64,000 nt of DNA, taken from contig NW_026611618.1 of the NCBI RefSeq assembly GCF_028009165.1, positions 682,001-746,000 of the forward strand. Direction: 5' to 3'. The position numbers were made by a program, and so were the translations under genes. The stretch comes from Akanthomyces muscarius (lineage: Eukaryota; Ascomycota; Sordariomycetes; Hypocreales; Cordycipitaceae). The notes under the pieces are model-generated. The model did no database searches. It saw only the letters and a program-made list of their open reading frames with translations, and had not been told where the DNA came from. Shown one piece after another: positions 54,741 to 64,000 of this stretch. Within the stretch, counting starts at the first letter, position 1. Every line of letters starts with the position of its first letter.

Positions 54741-55806
54741 ATGCTCACTAGCATCACCAGATACTTTAAAGACCCATTTGGCCGCAAAATGCGCTCACGA
54801 AAATCCCTCGAAGGCACTGGCTTTGAAGCCGAGGACCGCAAATACCCATTCACAATCTCGTCATGGGACGACTACCACAGCTACCGGCCCACGCTGCCGC
54901 CCTCCATGTTTGCAGCGTGGATCAAGTATCACCAAGACCACGGCGGCAAGCTCGACGTCGCACATGACATCGGTGCCGGCAAGTCCAATCCACGTCATCT
55001 CACTCATTTAAAGCCCCTATGCTGACCCCTCACCAGGCTCTGGAACCGGCGCCGCCTTTCTTTCCCAGGTCTTTGCGCACACCTACGTGTCCGATCCGGG
55101 CGAGGCCAACATTGCCGCCGCCCGCGCGCGCCTGCAGCCCGCCGACAAGTTCACCTTTAACCAATCGCCCGCCGAGGTGCAGTGGCCGGGCCCGTCCTCG
55201 GTGGACATGGCCGTCATCTGCAACGCGCTGCACTGGACCGACGCGCCCGTCGTCATGGCCAACCTCGCCGCGACGCTCAAGCCCGGCGGTTCCTTTGCGT
55301 GCTGCATGCAGGCCTTCCGCATCAACTTCCCGCAGAGCCCGCGCCTCGACGAGCTGTGGCTCGCGGCCACCGAGGCCGTCATGAGCAAGCTGCACCGCGA
55401 CGGCCACCTGAGCGACGCCATCAAGGCGGGCATCCGCCACTCCTACAGCGGGTACGAGGGCGTCGACGTGCCCGCGGAGCACTTTGCGGATGTGCGCCGC
55501 TGGCAGGTCAACGTGCGCGAGGGCGACGCCACGCCGTACCGGTTCACGAAGCCGGGCGAGTTTGAGGAAAACCCGCGCCGCGTCAAGGACTCGGAGACGG
55601 AGGAGTACGTTGAGGATCCGGGTTGGCAGCGCCAGGTCGACGTTGAGTGGCTGCGCGGCTTCCTGCGCACAACGACGCTGCCGCTCGGCGACGACATTTG
55701 GGCGCTGCCGCCGTGGGTGGAGCTGGAGAGAGTTATCAAGAACGAGTTTGGTGGTCAGGTCATGGCCGAGTGGCCAGTGTACATGCTTCTTGCAACACGC
55801 AAGTAA
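54741..55806 (+). CDS. Class I SAM-dependent methyltransferase (Crg1/trans-aconitate methyltransferase-like)
   Basis: There are two exons, 54741-54978 and 55037-55806. The product is 335 residues. The first-exon segment WDDYHSYRPTLPPSMFAAWI is typical of the Crg1/Tmt1-like group (YxxYRPxYP). SAM motif I, D76-I-G-A-G-S-G-T-G84, is formed only after splicing. VDMAVICNALHWTDAPVVM is motif II/post-II, followed by NLAATLKPGGSFACC. The C-terminal VDVEWLRGFLRT and ALPPWVELE also fit. It is cytosolic. The small-molecule substrate is unknown; yeast relatives methylate trans-aconitate or cantharidin. The intron begins with GC (GCAAGT). Confidence 0.88.
54979..55036 (+). other. GC-AG intron in methyltransferase motif I
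   Basis: The donor is GCAAGT and the acceptor CACCAG. It interrupts the glycine-rich SAM loop between G80 and S81. No GT donor nearby restores the motif. Confidence 0.85.
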
Positions 55807-57927
55807 ATACGTATGGGATTATACCATGAGTTATGTTGATGTGCGATGTATATGCAAATTTATACCAATATTATAAGCCGAACATATCATACTTCAGATC
55901 TGCTTGCTCGTCCGCCGGTTTACACTCCAGGTTTGCTCCATGGCCCGCATCGTGAGTTGGCCACCGCGCCTGCGCTGATTCAGCAAATACGAAAATTACA
56001 AAAGACATGCTAGCTACGAGTAGAATAGTCTCGCAACTGCTTTTGTGTCATTAAGTGTCACAGATCGTGGCGGGGCACAAGTTGATTTCCCTGGCTGCAA
56101 GTGCTCCCTGGAACTCAGAGAGCAAGCTGAAATGTTTTTACGAGAAAGCTGATCTTTTAGCGCTTAGCCCATACAGAATATTAAATGCCCTAGCCCGCTC
56201 AGAGAAGTAGATTGTGTAACCTCTATTCGCCATTCGCGAGTTGTTAGTACAATGATGGACAGTTAAACATCTCGACTTCTACGGAGTAATGCGCGAGGCT
56301 ACACACGCTACAGCGAAGCTCGTGTGACTGACGGATCATTTGTAAGAAAATAATCTCGATTTTGACAACGATTGAAGGCGCATGCTTGCAAAACATGCTC
56401 AAGTTGTTTTCAGCCGCTGGTGATCGAACCCCGACACAGCGACCGCGCCAAAGTCTTCGGCATCTACCCGCTGCACATCTATGACGAAACCTCTTCAAGA
56501 CGCATATTTGTGACACGCTTTTTTTTTGCTTCAACAATGTCCTCGGCGCATCATCAGTGCTTCATGACCCCCTCATGAGTCCGGCGGCCGTGCACATTGT
56601 AGCTGCATCTGAACCCGCGCCGCGACCGATAACAGTCATGGCCTTTTTCAACCTGCGTCCGCGACAGTCGCACGTTGTAAACGCCGCCGGCGTATACATG
56701 CAAAATATGCCCATACTCAAATACGCTTTCTGCTTGTTCCGCTGCACCAAGGGTCGTTAGGCCTCGTCGCTGCCGCCCACGGCCGCCATGTGCAGGAACA
56801 GACCACTGAGCTACAGGTTCTCAGCTTCATGTGGGCGTCCCTTGGCTTCAAGACAATTTACCGCCGCGCGCGTGGGCGGAGATGCAGAAGACACTAGATG
56901 CGCTGCAAGAATAGAGTCTTGCAGCTATAGTAAGCTCGTATACTGAAGAAAAATACCAGTATTCTCATTTTGCAGTTTCCTTTGCCGTCGGTATAATTTT
57001 TCGGGTCTTTAGACAGAAACAAGCGGACAGGTCTTAGCAGCGTCGCCGACGGATCGACACACCTTGGTAGATGGTGGAACTAGAACCAACGTTGTAGTAG
57101 CTAACTAAGTTAGTGAATAGTTTTTGGAACACACGATGCCAAACCACCGAACGTGGGTGAGTGGCACGTGTACCCGACCTAGCCATGCTACAACGCCGAG
57201 ATGCTTTGCCGATCCAGAGGGCTGGCTCTCAAGTATCTGTCACCGTTTACTCTCCTGGAAGGCAGAGCCATGAGCGGCTCTTTACTCGCGTACCAGTAAG
57301 CTCGGCTGCCCCTTGGGGTGCATACCCATCGCCGGCGGTTTAAAGTCGGCAGGTGTTCTCCAAAACACTACGTCACAGCAGCGGCGCCGACTTCCCAAAG
57401 TACCCAAGTTTGTGGGGAGGGATTGCAGATAGCTCACTCTTTATCGCTGCCCCCTTTTGAAATAGTACAAGTGCCATGCGCCCGCTAGGCTTTCGGCTAG
57501 ACAATCTAGTGGGGGGGTGGCACATGTCCATGGAGGCTGCCAAGAAGCTTCCAAGGCGATTTTGCGATGTGGCTTGCAATTCAGTACTTGGCGCAATTTG
57601 CAGGGCGCTTCCGGGGGCTTCGTTGCTCTTTCACTGATTCGTGAGGACTTTGCAATATTTGTTCTGTCGTCTGCAAAGAGAGCGCGTTCTGACGTAAACG
57701 CGTTCTCTCCGCCAGCAAATAGATGGCACAAATAATAAAGCAGCTTAAATAATAAGACACCTTTTCGGCTAATTTTAGGCATAAATAAATAAGCAGCCAT
57801 GGCGACTAGCTCCGGACTTGCTGGTTGTTATTGGCCGGGGCCCCGAACTTTTGTATCTGCCGCAGTATCGGCGCCGTCTCACGCTTCAGTGCAGAGTCCG
57901 GCTAAATGAAAATGCCGCAGCCTACTC

Positions 57928-58344
57928 ATGCGGACGCCAAGAGCCTCTAACAAAGACCAAAATCGACGCTACCCGATACAATGCGAAATGCTCTACGCGC
58001 TACTTTGGCTGCGCATAAAACGCTTACAAGCTCGTGAAATACGGTGCTGCTGCTTACAAGAGATACTGTCCGAAAGCGAGGTGGTCATTCTTGACGGGCG
58101 GGATCACCGCTCGCATGACCAACTCCAGAAGAGCAGCTGTCAAGCTCGAAATAGCTTTCGGGTTTATTACTGGCAGGAGTCTCTGGATAAGACGGCACGT
58201 CAGTGCAACGTCGGAACTGTTTGTGTCTACTCATCTGTGGGGACATCCCCCGCGCCTTCTCTAATTGATCAGAAAGATGAGCCTACTGGTGCGTTTAAAT
58301 GCACTAATTCCCACGCTATGGGCTGGGAAATCTTGCCTTCCTAA
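57928..58344 (+). CDS. Uncertain open frame, 138 codons
   Basis: It starts with ATG and ends TAA. Parts such as ILSESEVVILDGRDHRSHDQ and ARQCNVGTVCVYSS look protein-like, but there is no signal peptide, domain or splice support, and open frames of this size arise by chance in GC-rich DNA. I do not recognise it. Confidence 0.15.
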   Translation: MRTPRASNKDQNRRYPIQCEMLYALLWLRIKRLQAREIRCCCLQEILSESEVVILDGRDHRSHDQLQKSSCQARNSFRVYYWQESLDKTARQCNVGTVCVYSSVGTSPAPSLIDQKDEPTGAFKCTNSHAMGWEILPS

Positions 58345-59030
58345 ACGGGCAAATCTGCAACCAAGGTTCCTCGCCACCGATCTCGTGCCCCTGTCTCACC
58401 AGCTCGACCGAGATAGCGATTTTAGCGATTTCCGTAAAACCCCCCGCCAAGTGCTGTGGCATGCCTTGGCATCACTTGGCAGGTCATTGTTCGGCCGCTG
58501 CGACGACGATGGTGATCAGTAGTGCTCGATCAGGGCCGGATCTTCGCAGCCACACGACTTTACCACTACCCGGCTCAGACGAACCCTCTAAATACGCGTG
58601 GTACAGTATGGTCTTTGCAAGTAAATATGTGCTCTTGCACAACGCGCAAAGGCTATCATGATGCTGCGTCGCGGTGCAGCTGATAGTACGCACGGGCAAG
58701 CGTTCCAGCGGCACTTGCTCGTTTGTACCTGGTGTCCCGTTGGTAGCCAGCTTATGGTCCGCCTGGATGCAACCCCAAATTCCGACTTCCTAAACAGGCA
58801 AATAGAACCCCCCCTGGCTAATCATGCGGCGGCATTGGCGCTGTCACAGCAACAACAAGACTAACGTGATTGCAGAAGGTAGTCTGCACAGATGATTCCA
58901 ACTGATGCTTTGTAAACGAGATAGGACGGAGCTAGACTCGTGGTCTACACCGGACCCGTAGGTAACTACGAGCATCAGGCATTAAGTGAGGGCATAATCG
59001 AGACGAGATTTATAATCGGGCAAAAGAGAA

Positions 59031-59038
59031 TATAAATA
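59031..59038 (+). promoter_or_regulatory. TATA box of sedolisin gene
   Basis: TATAAATA lies 109 bp before the ATG at 59140. Confidence 0.6.
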
Positions 59039-59139
59039 GAGCCCACTGCCGCCTGTTTATCGATGTTGATCAGGCACTTCAAGCATCAGCTCACCAAACA
59101 TCCAAAAAGCACTCTCAAAGCTCATCGGCATAGCTCATC

Positions 59140-61162
59140 ATGAAGCTGAACGTCCTTGTCCTCGCCGCCACGGCCCTGGCCGCGCCGGCCTCCAAGATGG
59201 TCGTCCACGAGTCCAGAGACGCAGGTCACGTCGGCTACACCAAGGGCGCTGCTGTTGACACCAACACCAAGGTTCCCGTCCGCATCGCTCTCAAGCAGCG
59301 CAACCTGGACAATGCCATGGATCTCCTCATGAAGGTGTAAGTGATCACTGCGCTCTCCGACCAACGCCTGAGCAGCATTTTCTCCTTACCATGTGCCTCG
59401 AAACTGACGCAACTCTCACAGCTCCGACCCCAAGTCTGCCGACTACGGCAAGCACTACTCCGAGGACCAGGTCGTGTCTACCTTTGCTCCCGACGCCAAG
59501 TCCGTCGAGGCCGTCAAGGCGTGGCTCGTCTCCAACGGCATCTCGGCCGATTCCATCAAGCAGAGCCAGAACCAAGGCTGGCTGACCTTTGAGACGACGA
59601 CCGGCAAGCTCGAGTCTCTCCTCGACGCCAAGTACAACCAGTACAGCCACCCGACCCGCAAGGGCACCTACATCGGCACCGACGAGTACAAGCTGCCCAG
59701 CGCCGTCGCCGACCACGTCGACTTTGTCCAGCCCGCCGTCGCGCTCGCCGCGCAGACCAAGATTGAGCGCCGCCTGCCCAAGGTGCCCTTCTTCCCCATC
59801 AACGAGGCCCTGACCACGTCGGCGTCGACCTGCCCCAGCCGCATCACCCCGGCGTGCCTGCGCACCATGTACAACTTCAAGCAGGGCACCCTCAAGGACG
59901 CCTCCAACGACCTCGGCATCTACGAGGAGGCCGGCGAGCAGTTCATCCAGTCCGACCTCAACACCTTCTACGCAAAGTACGCCACCAACGTCCCCAGGGG
60001 CACCGCGCCCAAGAACGCCCCCATCAACCAGCAGACGGGCACCCAGGACAGCGGCGAGGCCGACCTCGACTACGAGATGGCCGTCCCCATCATCTACCCC
60101 CAGGGCACCGTCAACTACGAGGTTGGCGTCCCCGACGACGCCCTGAGCTTCTTCGACCCTCTCCTGGAGGGCCTCGACGCCTCCTACTGCAACGACAGCG
60201 GCGAGTGCGGCAAGTACAAGGCCACCAACGTCATCTCCATCTCCTACGGCGTCGATGAGGCCGACTTTACCGCCAGCTACGTCAAGGTTCGTGACACCTG
60301 CCATTCCCTTGTGTACAAGAAACGCTGAACTAATTTGTCTCTGCTTGACAGCGCCAATGCAACGAGTGGATGAAGCTTGGTCTTCAGGGTGTCTCTGTCC
60401 TGATCTCCTCTGGTGACTCTGGTGTTGCCAGCCGTGAGCGTGAGTGCCTGGGTAACAACCAGGACGTCTTCGTTCCCGGCGTCCTTGGCGGCTGCCCGTA
60501 CATCACCTCCGTGGGTGCCACCCAGCTCCCCGCCGGATCCAGCCCCGGCGACGCCGAGACTGCCACCATGCAGCTCTTCTCCTCTGGTGGTGGTTTCAGC
60601 AACGTCAACGCCGCTCCCGACTACCAGAAGTCCGCTCTCGCTACGTAAGCCTACAGCCTCCTGCAAGATCCGCCACATGTCCGCTAACCTCGTGCCATGC
60701 AGCTACTTCTCCCAGCACGACCCCGGTTACGACTCGTACAACACCACCAACGGTGTCATCCCCAACAACGGTGGTATTTACAACCGCGCCGGCCGTGGCT
60801 ACCCCGATGTCTCCGCCAACGGTCTCAACGGTGTCGTCGTCGTCAACGGCCGCGAGGGCACCAGCGGTGGTACTTCCCAGTCCGCCCCCATTTTCGCTGC
60901 CCTCATCAACCGCATCATCAACGAGCGCATCAGCGCCGGCAAGAAGGGCCCTCTTGGCTTCCTCAACCCCACCCTCTACCAGAACCCCGGCATGTTCAAC
61001 GACATCACCTCTGGCGACCAGCACATGGGCGGCCCCAATGGTGACGGCGCCCCCAGCGAGTGCGGCAACAACGGTTTCTCGGCCGTCCAGGGCTGGGACC
61101 CTGTCACTGGTCTTGGAACTCCCAACTACCCCAAGATGCTTTCCGTCTTCCTCAAGAACTAA
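59140..61162 (+). CDS. Secreted sedolisin-family (S53) serine-carboxyl protease, tripeptidyl-peptidase type
   Basis: There are four exons: 59140-59336, 59422-60286, 60352-60644 and 60703-61162. Phases close and the product is 604 residues. A signal peptide (to about A19) and the pro-kumamolisin domain (PVRIALKQRNLDNAMDLLMK, PKSADYGKHYS) precede the catalytic domain. Catalytic residues by S53 pattern are Glu278 and Asp282 (SGEADLDYEMA), oxyanion Asp376 (LISSGDSGV) and nucleophile Ser510 (SGGTSQSAP). A Ca2+-site region DITSGDQ...GWDPVTGLGTPNY closes the protein. These acid-active secreted enzymes release tripeptides from extracellular proteins. The length and order are standard. It is isolated by long gene-poor DNA on both sides. 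Confidence 0.95.
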
Positions 61163-63129
61163 GAGCGCCGCGAAGTGCTCTCCGTCTTACCGAAAAGCCA
61201 AGTATATAAGTCTTATTTATAAAACCCTGTTTATAGCAAAGTAAAAGAAATCTTGAATATAGTTCTTTCTATCGCGCAGCCGCCATACAAGATGTGTAGT
61301 CTACCAGCGACGGAGTTAAAACGTGAAAGAGAAGTCAAGTCAAGGACGAGGCCAAGCCAATTGGTGCTCGTCTTTCTGCTCAGTTCGCCATTGTTTGACT
61401 TCTGAAAAGACCACCACTCTATAAATCTCGCATCCTCACAAGCTAGCATACTTACTGCACGAGTCAGAGCTGGCCAACACATGGCCACCACAATGGCGCG
61501 GAGTAAGAATTGACGGCAGTGGGCGATGCTTTGGACTATCTGCGGCCTATGCCAGAGTGCACCTAGTGTTGAATACAAGTTTTTATATATTATCCCACTA
61601 TACGATACTAGAACATGTAGAATAAATCCATAAATTCCCTTTATCGGCTCCTCGGCCGCACACAGCCTGCATAATCATGCAGCAGAGACAGGCCAGCTTG
61701 TCCATGCATGCTCGGAGTGTATCCGTCAGCAAGTTTCGGCATATAATTCGATGTGTTCATCTTTTACAGAAAGCGTGTTTTCCTCTCAAGATGCATCATT
61801 CCTGTTTCACTGCTATGCGTCGTCAATTCCACACAACGCTCAAGTGCAGTGTACTGTGACTTGACAGGTCATAAAGTTGCGCGGAGCCGGCAGTGCAGCG
61901 GATCTACACAGCGTTATAGCCGCAGGCTGCATATCCGTGCCTCTTTTCTGGGGACCTATTTACCCCGGCATGAGCCTTATTTGCCCAGCTTGGAAAAAGA
62001 GTTAAACAGGCTGTGGTGTAGGTAGATCGGCGGGGCACCAGTTTATCAGATGCATAGACCAGCTGCGCGACAGAGCACCTTGTATCTATAGAACGCATCA
62101 CAGCCCGAATCACAAGGGAGAAGCACTCTCGGCCGGGAAATCAGACATGACAAGGCTTCGTCGGTGTAATCGCCCTCCCCCAAGCTCGAAGTCAAGCGGG
62201 TGGCAAAACAGCTCACTGCTCGACTCCTTCTTCCCCTACAAAGGAGACGCAAGAGCTCATCCTGGATACTTTCAAATACTTGTACTTGTTTCATCTCTAA
62301 AGTACCATGTCCTGCTGATTGTTTATTTACTGCGCGTTGTGTGCGCCCGTTTAGTGGTGGCAAGGCCAGTAGAGCGGGTGGCGTTTTCGGGTTACCCGCT
62401 GGGGCGCGTATTGCTGCAGCGGCAATGCAGTGAAACCTATACATGCCAGTGGCTAAGCCTTTCGAAGTCGAAAAACCCACACAGAAACGTTAAAATGCCA
62501 AGGTTGGGCGTGAGACCGACAGATGTGCTGCATTGCCGAAATATGCGGCTTGCGCATCATAGTCGACGCCAAGGCACGGAATAGCAGAGCAACATTTATA
62601 AAAGATTTAAAACAAGGAATAACCAGTTGCTGTATATTCATAGCTATGCTTCTGTTTCAGGTCGGACAGTTATGTGACGCCCAGTAACTAGACTTTGCAC
62701 TACCTTTCGTGGGCTTGATCCTGCTTACAGTAGCCGAGCCGCTGCATACTTGTCACCATAACGGTGTCGCCGATAATGCAAAGCTTATCCGTCAAGATCC
62801 CGATGAATACAGCAGCTAAGGAACGGAAGAGGTTAGTCGAGGAGGGTTGCTGGCTGCCGCGGCGAGACATTGCCTCTCGCAGCATTGACTGCGGCCCGTC
62901 CGGTGTAAAGCACTCTCTCGTTGCATGATCAGCTTGTATGTACCTTCAGTGACACTCTATAGCATGATTAATGTACAGCTTCGGCACACTTGCGGCGCGA
63001 TGCACCTTCCAGGTTGGAGTAAACAGCGGGAGTTGGGCGGCCGGGGCGAGGCGAATCTCGTATAAATTCGACGCCTCGTCACCAGCTAGCAGTCCAGGAT
63101 CAAACACAAGCAGCCATCTCTTCACAGAA
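61163..63129. other. Intergenic region, 2.0 kb
   Basis: There is no convincing gene. Overlapping frames on both strands around 62050-62580 lack domain, signal or splice support. A TATA-like site (TATAAA, 63061-63066) stands before the secreted-protein remnant. Confidence 0.5.
63061..63066 (+). promoter_or_regulatory. TATA-like site before secreted-protein remnant
   Basis: TATAAA lies 119 bp before the best candidate ATG (63180). It is followed by a CA-rich leader like those of other secreted genes in the window. Confidence 0.4.
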
Positions 63130-63716
63130 ATGAAACGCCGAAATACACAAATAGTCTGGCTCATCTTTTCATCGTCACCATGCGCTGCCTTGCCATTTTC
63201 CCGCTCCTCCTCGGTTCTCTTTGTGGCAGTGAGCCCCATCGAGGCCGGGGAGACTCCCACGCCAATCGCCGATCCTCCACCGGCCGACGACCCTCAGCTC
63301 GCAATCACTTACAGCCAAGCAACTCTCGGGAAACGAGCAGCGATATTCCTACCGATAACGATTGCCACAACCTGCGTGATTCATTGTTGTAACGTGAACA
63401 GTCAGCCGTCTACTATGGCTAATACGATGAAAGCTCCGCCGAGAACAAAGGCACTCGATCCATCTTCATTCCGACCGGCTACTCATGCCAGATCCACGTG
63501 TATGTCCATAATAGAGAGGTCTATATGGTGACAAATACGGTTGCGGTACAGTTTATGAAAAACTTTCCAGCGGAACTGCAAAGACAGAACCTTTGTGTGC
63601 TGAATAAAACCGGTCGCGATTTTCGGGCCACCGCCAACTCCACCCAATGCAGAGGCTGTACTACAAACCATTTATTGCTGAACAGACTGGTCAGATATAT
63701 GAGTGCAATGGCTTAA
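63130..63716 (+). pseudogene. Probable broken gene for a small secreted protein
   Basis: ATG 63180 has a good context (TCACC before ATG) and begins a signal-peptide-like MRCLAIFPLLLGSLC. The signal then seems to continue in the +1 frame (FVAVSPIEAGETPTPIADPP), as if one base were gained or lost. Further on, the original frame again looks coding: NDCHNLRDSLL, TAA, REQSAVYYG, TAA, YDESSAENKGTRSIFIPTGY and SCQIHVYVHNREVYMV, NFPAELQRQNLCVLNKTG, ending TAA 63714-63716. Both internal stops are TAA and could each derive from CAA by C-to-T change. An alternative ATG at 63130 opens the other frame for 133 codons without a good signal peptide. An intron-containing gene is not excluded, but I find no consistent splice set. 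Confidence 0.4.
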
Positions 63717-64000
63717 TGAAAGTAACGACTCTGTTGTACTGGTAAGACGTTTGAAAGGCCATTCCATGATGACTACTCCAGGGTAGGAAAACGAGAAGAC
63801 TGTCAGCCTTGCGCCGACATTCAGAAGGTTCATGTAAGCAGGTGCACAAAGCTAGAATTGGCGGTACGAGTACCATAATAAGGGTGGCGTTTAGTCTCTT
63901 GATTATAGAAGAATCTCTCATGTCGCTGTAGGCAGGTAAAGTGATGGCAGGTTTGCTTAGACGCATGTCACAATAGCAACGGCCGAGGCTGGCGCATGCC

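Larger units (their letters stand above)
55807..59139. other. Gene-poor block, 3.3 kb
   Basis: I see no convincing gene. One ATG-started open frame (57928-58344) is listed separately with low confidence. A 16-base near-repeat, CTTCCTAAAC(G/A)GGCAAAT, occurs near 58338 and 58785. The right end is the sedolisin promoter. Confidence 0.5.

Noticed and set aside
56410..56480. tRNA-like GGTTCGATCACC segment on the minus strand
   Set aside because: The T-loop sequence is present, but the T stem does not pair and no D arm, anticodon arm or acceptor stem can be drawn.
59345..60304. 319-codon antisense frame over the sedolisin gene
   Set aside because: It is Gly/Val/Leu/Asp-rich and runs across a proven intron of the sedolisin; it is a shadow frame.
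62050..62580. Overlapping 145-codon open frames on both strands
   Set aside because: There is no signal peptide, domain, splice site or coding-like composition; similar frames on both strands argue for chance.
1..64000. Secondary-metabolite cluster, transposon, CRISPR array or prophage
   Set aside because: No synthase, transposase, integrase, long terminal repeats or regularly spaced repeats were seen; methyltransferase and regulators alone do not make a cluster.

Overview
The window is nuclear DNA of a filamentous ascomycete, most likely a sordariomycete of the order Hypocreales. The evidence is short introns (48-91 nt) with fungal branch sites (CTAAC/CTGAC) in most genes, strongly GC-biased third codon positions, a class II-type hydrophobin, a HET-domain gene, Zn2Cys6 regulators, an Lcl2 homologue and a sedolisin protease. 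I found no operons, CRISPR arrays, rRNAs, convincing tRNAs or intact transposons. The genus is not resolvable from sequence alone, although an insect- or plant-associated hypocrealean would fit the secreted protein set.

Layout. 1-11 kb: the 3' part of a HET gene, a regulator with two zinc clusters, protein phosphatase inhibitor 2, Lcl2, mitochondrial ribosomal protein bL27m, and a four-exon C2H2 protein with a cupin-like tail. 11-24 kb: a sulfotransferase-like protein, a 1375-residue fusion of an alpha/beta hydrolase with a CorA-type channel, a dienelactone-hydrolase-like protein, a hydrophobin, and a multi-pass membrane protein. 23-27 kb: mL57 head to head with the histone acetyltransferase Rtt109. 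26.4-29.4 kb: gene-poor, with a decayed-looking coding fragment. 29-47 kb: a Git1-like permease, a Zn2Cys6 regulator, a CorA/Alr-type transporter, DNA ligase IV, uracil phosphoribosyltransferase and an M3 metallopeptidase. 47-64 kb: a secreted protein made of four tandem knottin-like repeats, a two-domain fluoride exporter, an F-box/ankyrin protein, a GPI-anchored-type secreted protein, a class I methyltransferase, a gene-poor 3.3 kb block, a sedolisin protease, and a probably broken small secreted-protein gene.

Gene structures were rebuilt by hand from splice sites. Phases close exactly for every multi-exon model given. Two introns use GC-AG borders, and three are stop-free multiples of three. 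The window mixes conserved housekeeping genes (mitochondrial ribosome, NHEJ ligase, histone acetylation, pyrimidine salvage, phosphate-ester and Mg/fluoride transport) with a secretome-rich right end. The most unusual loci are the tandem knottin-like protein at 47.1 kb, the hydrolase-CorA fusion at 13.3-17.6 kb and the zinc-finger/cupin protein at 8.2-10.7 kb. I see no gene cluster that clearly encodes one new multi-gene system.
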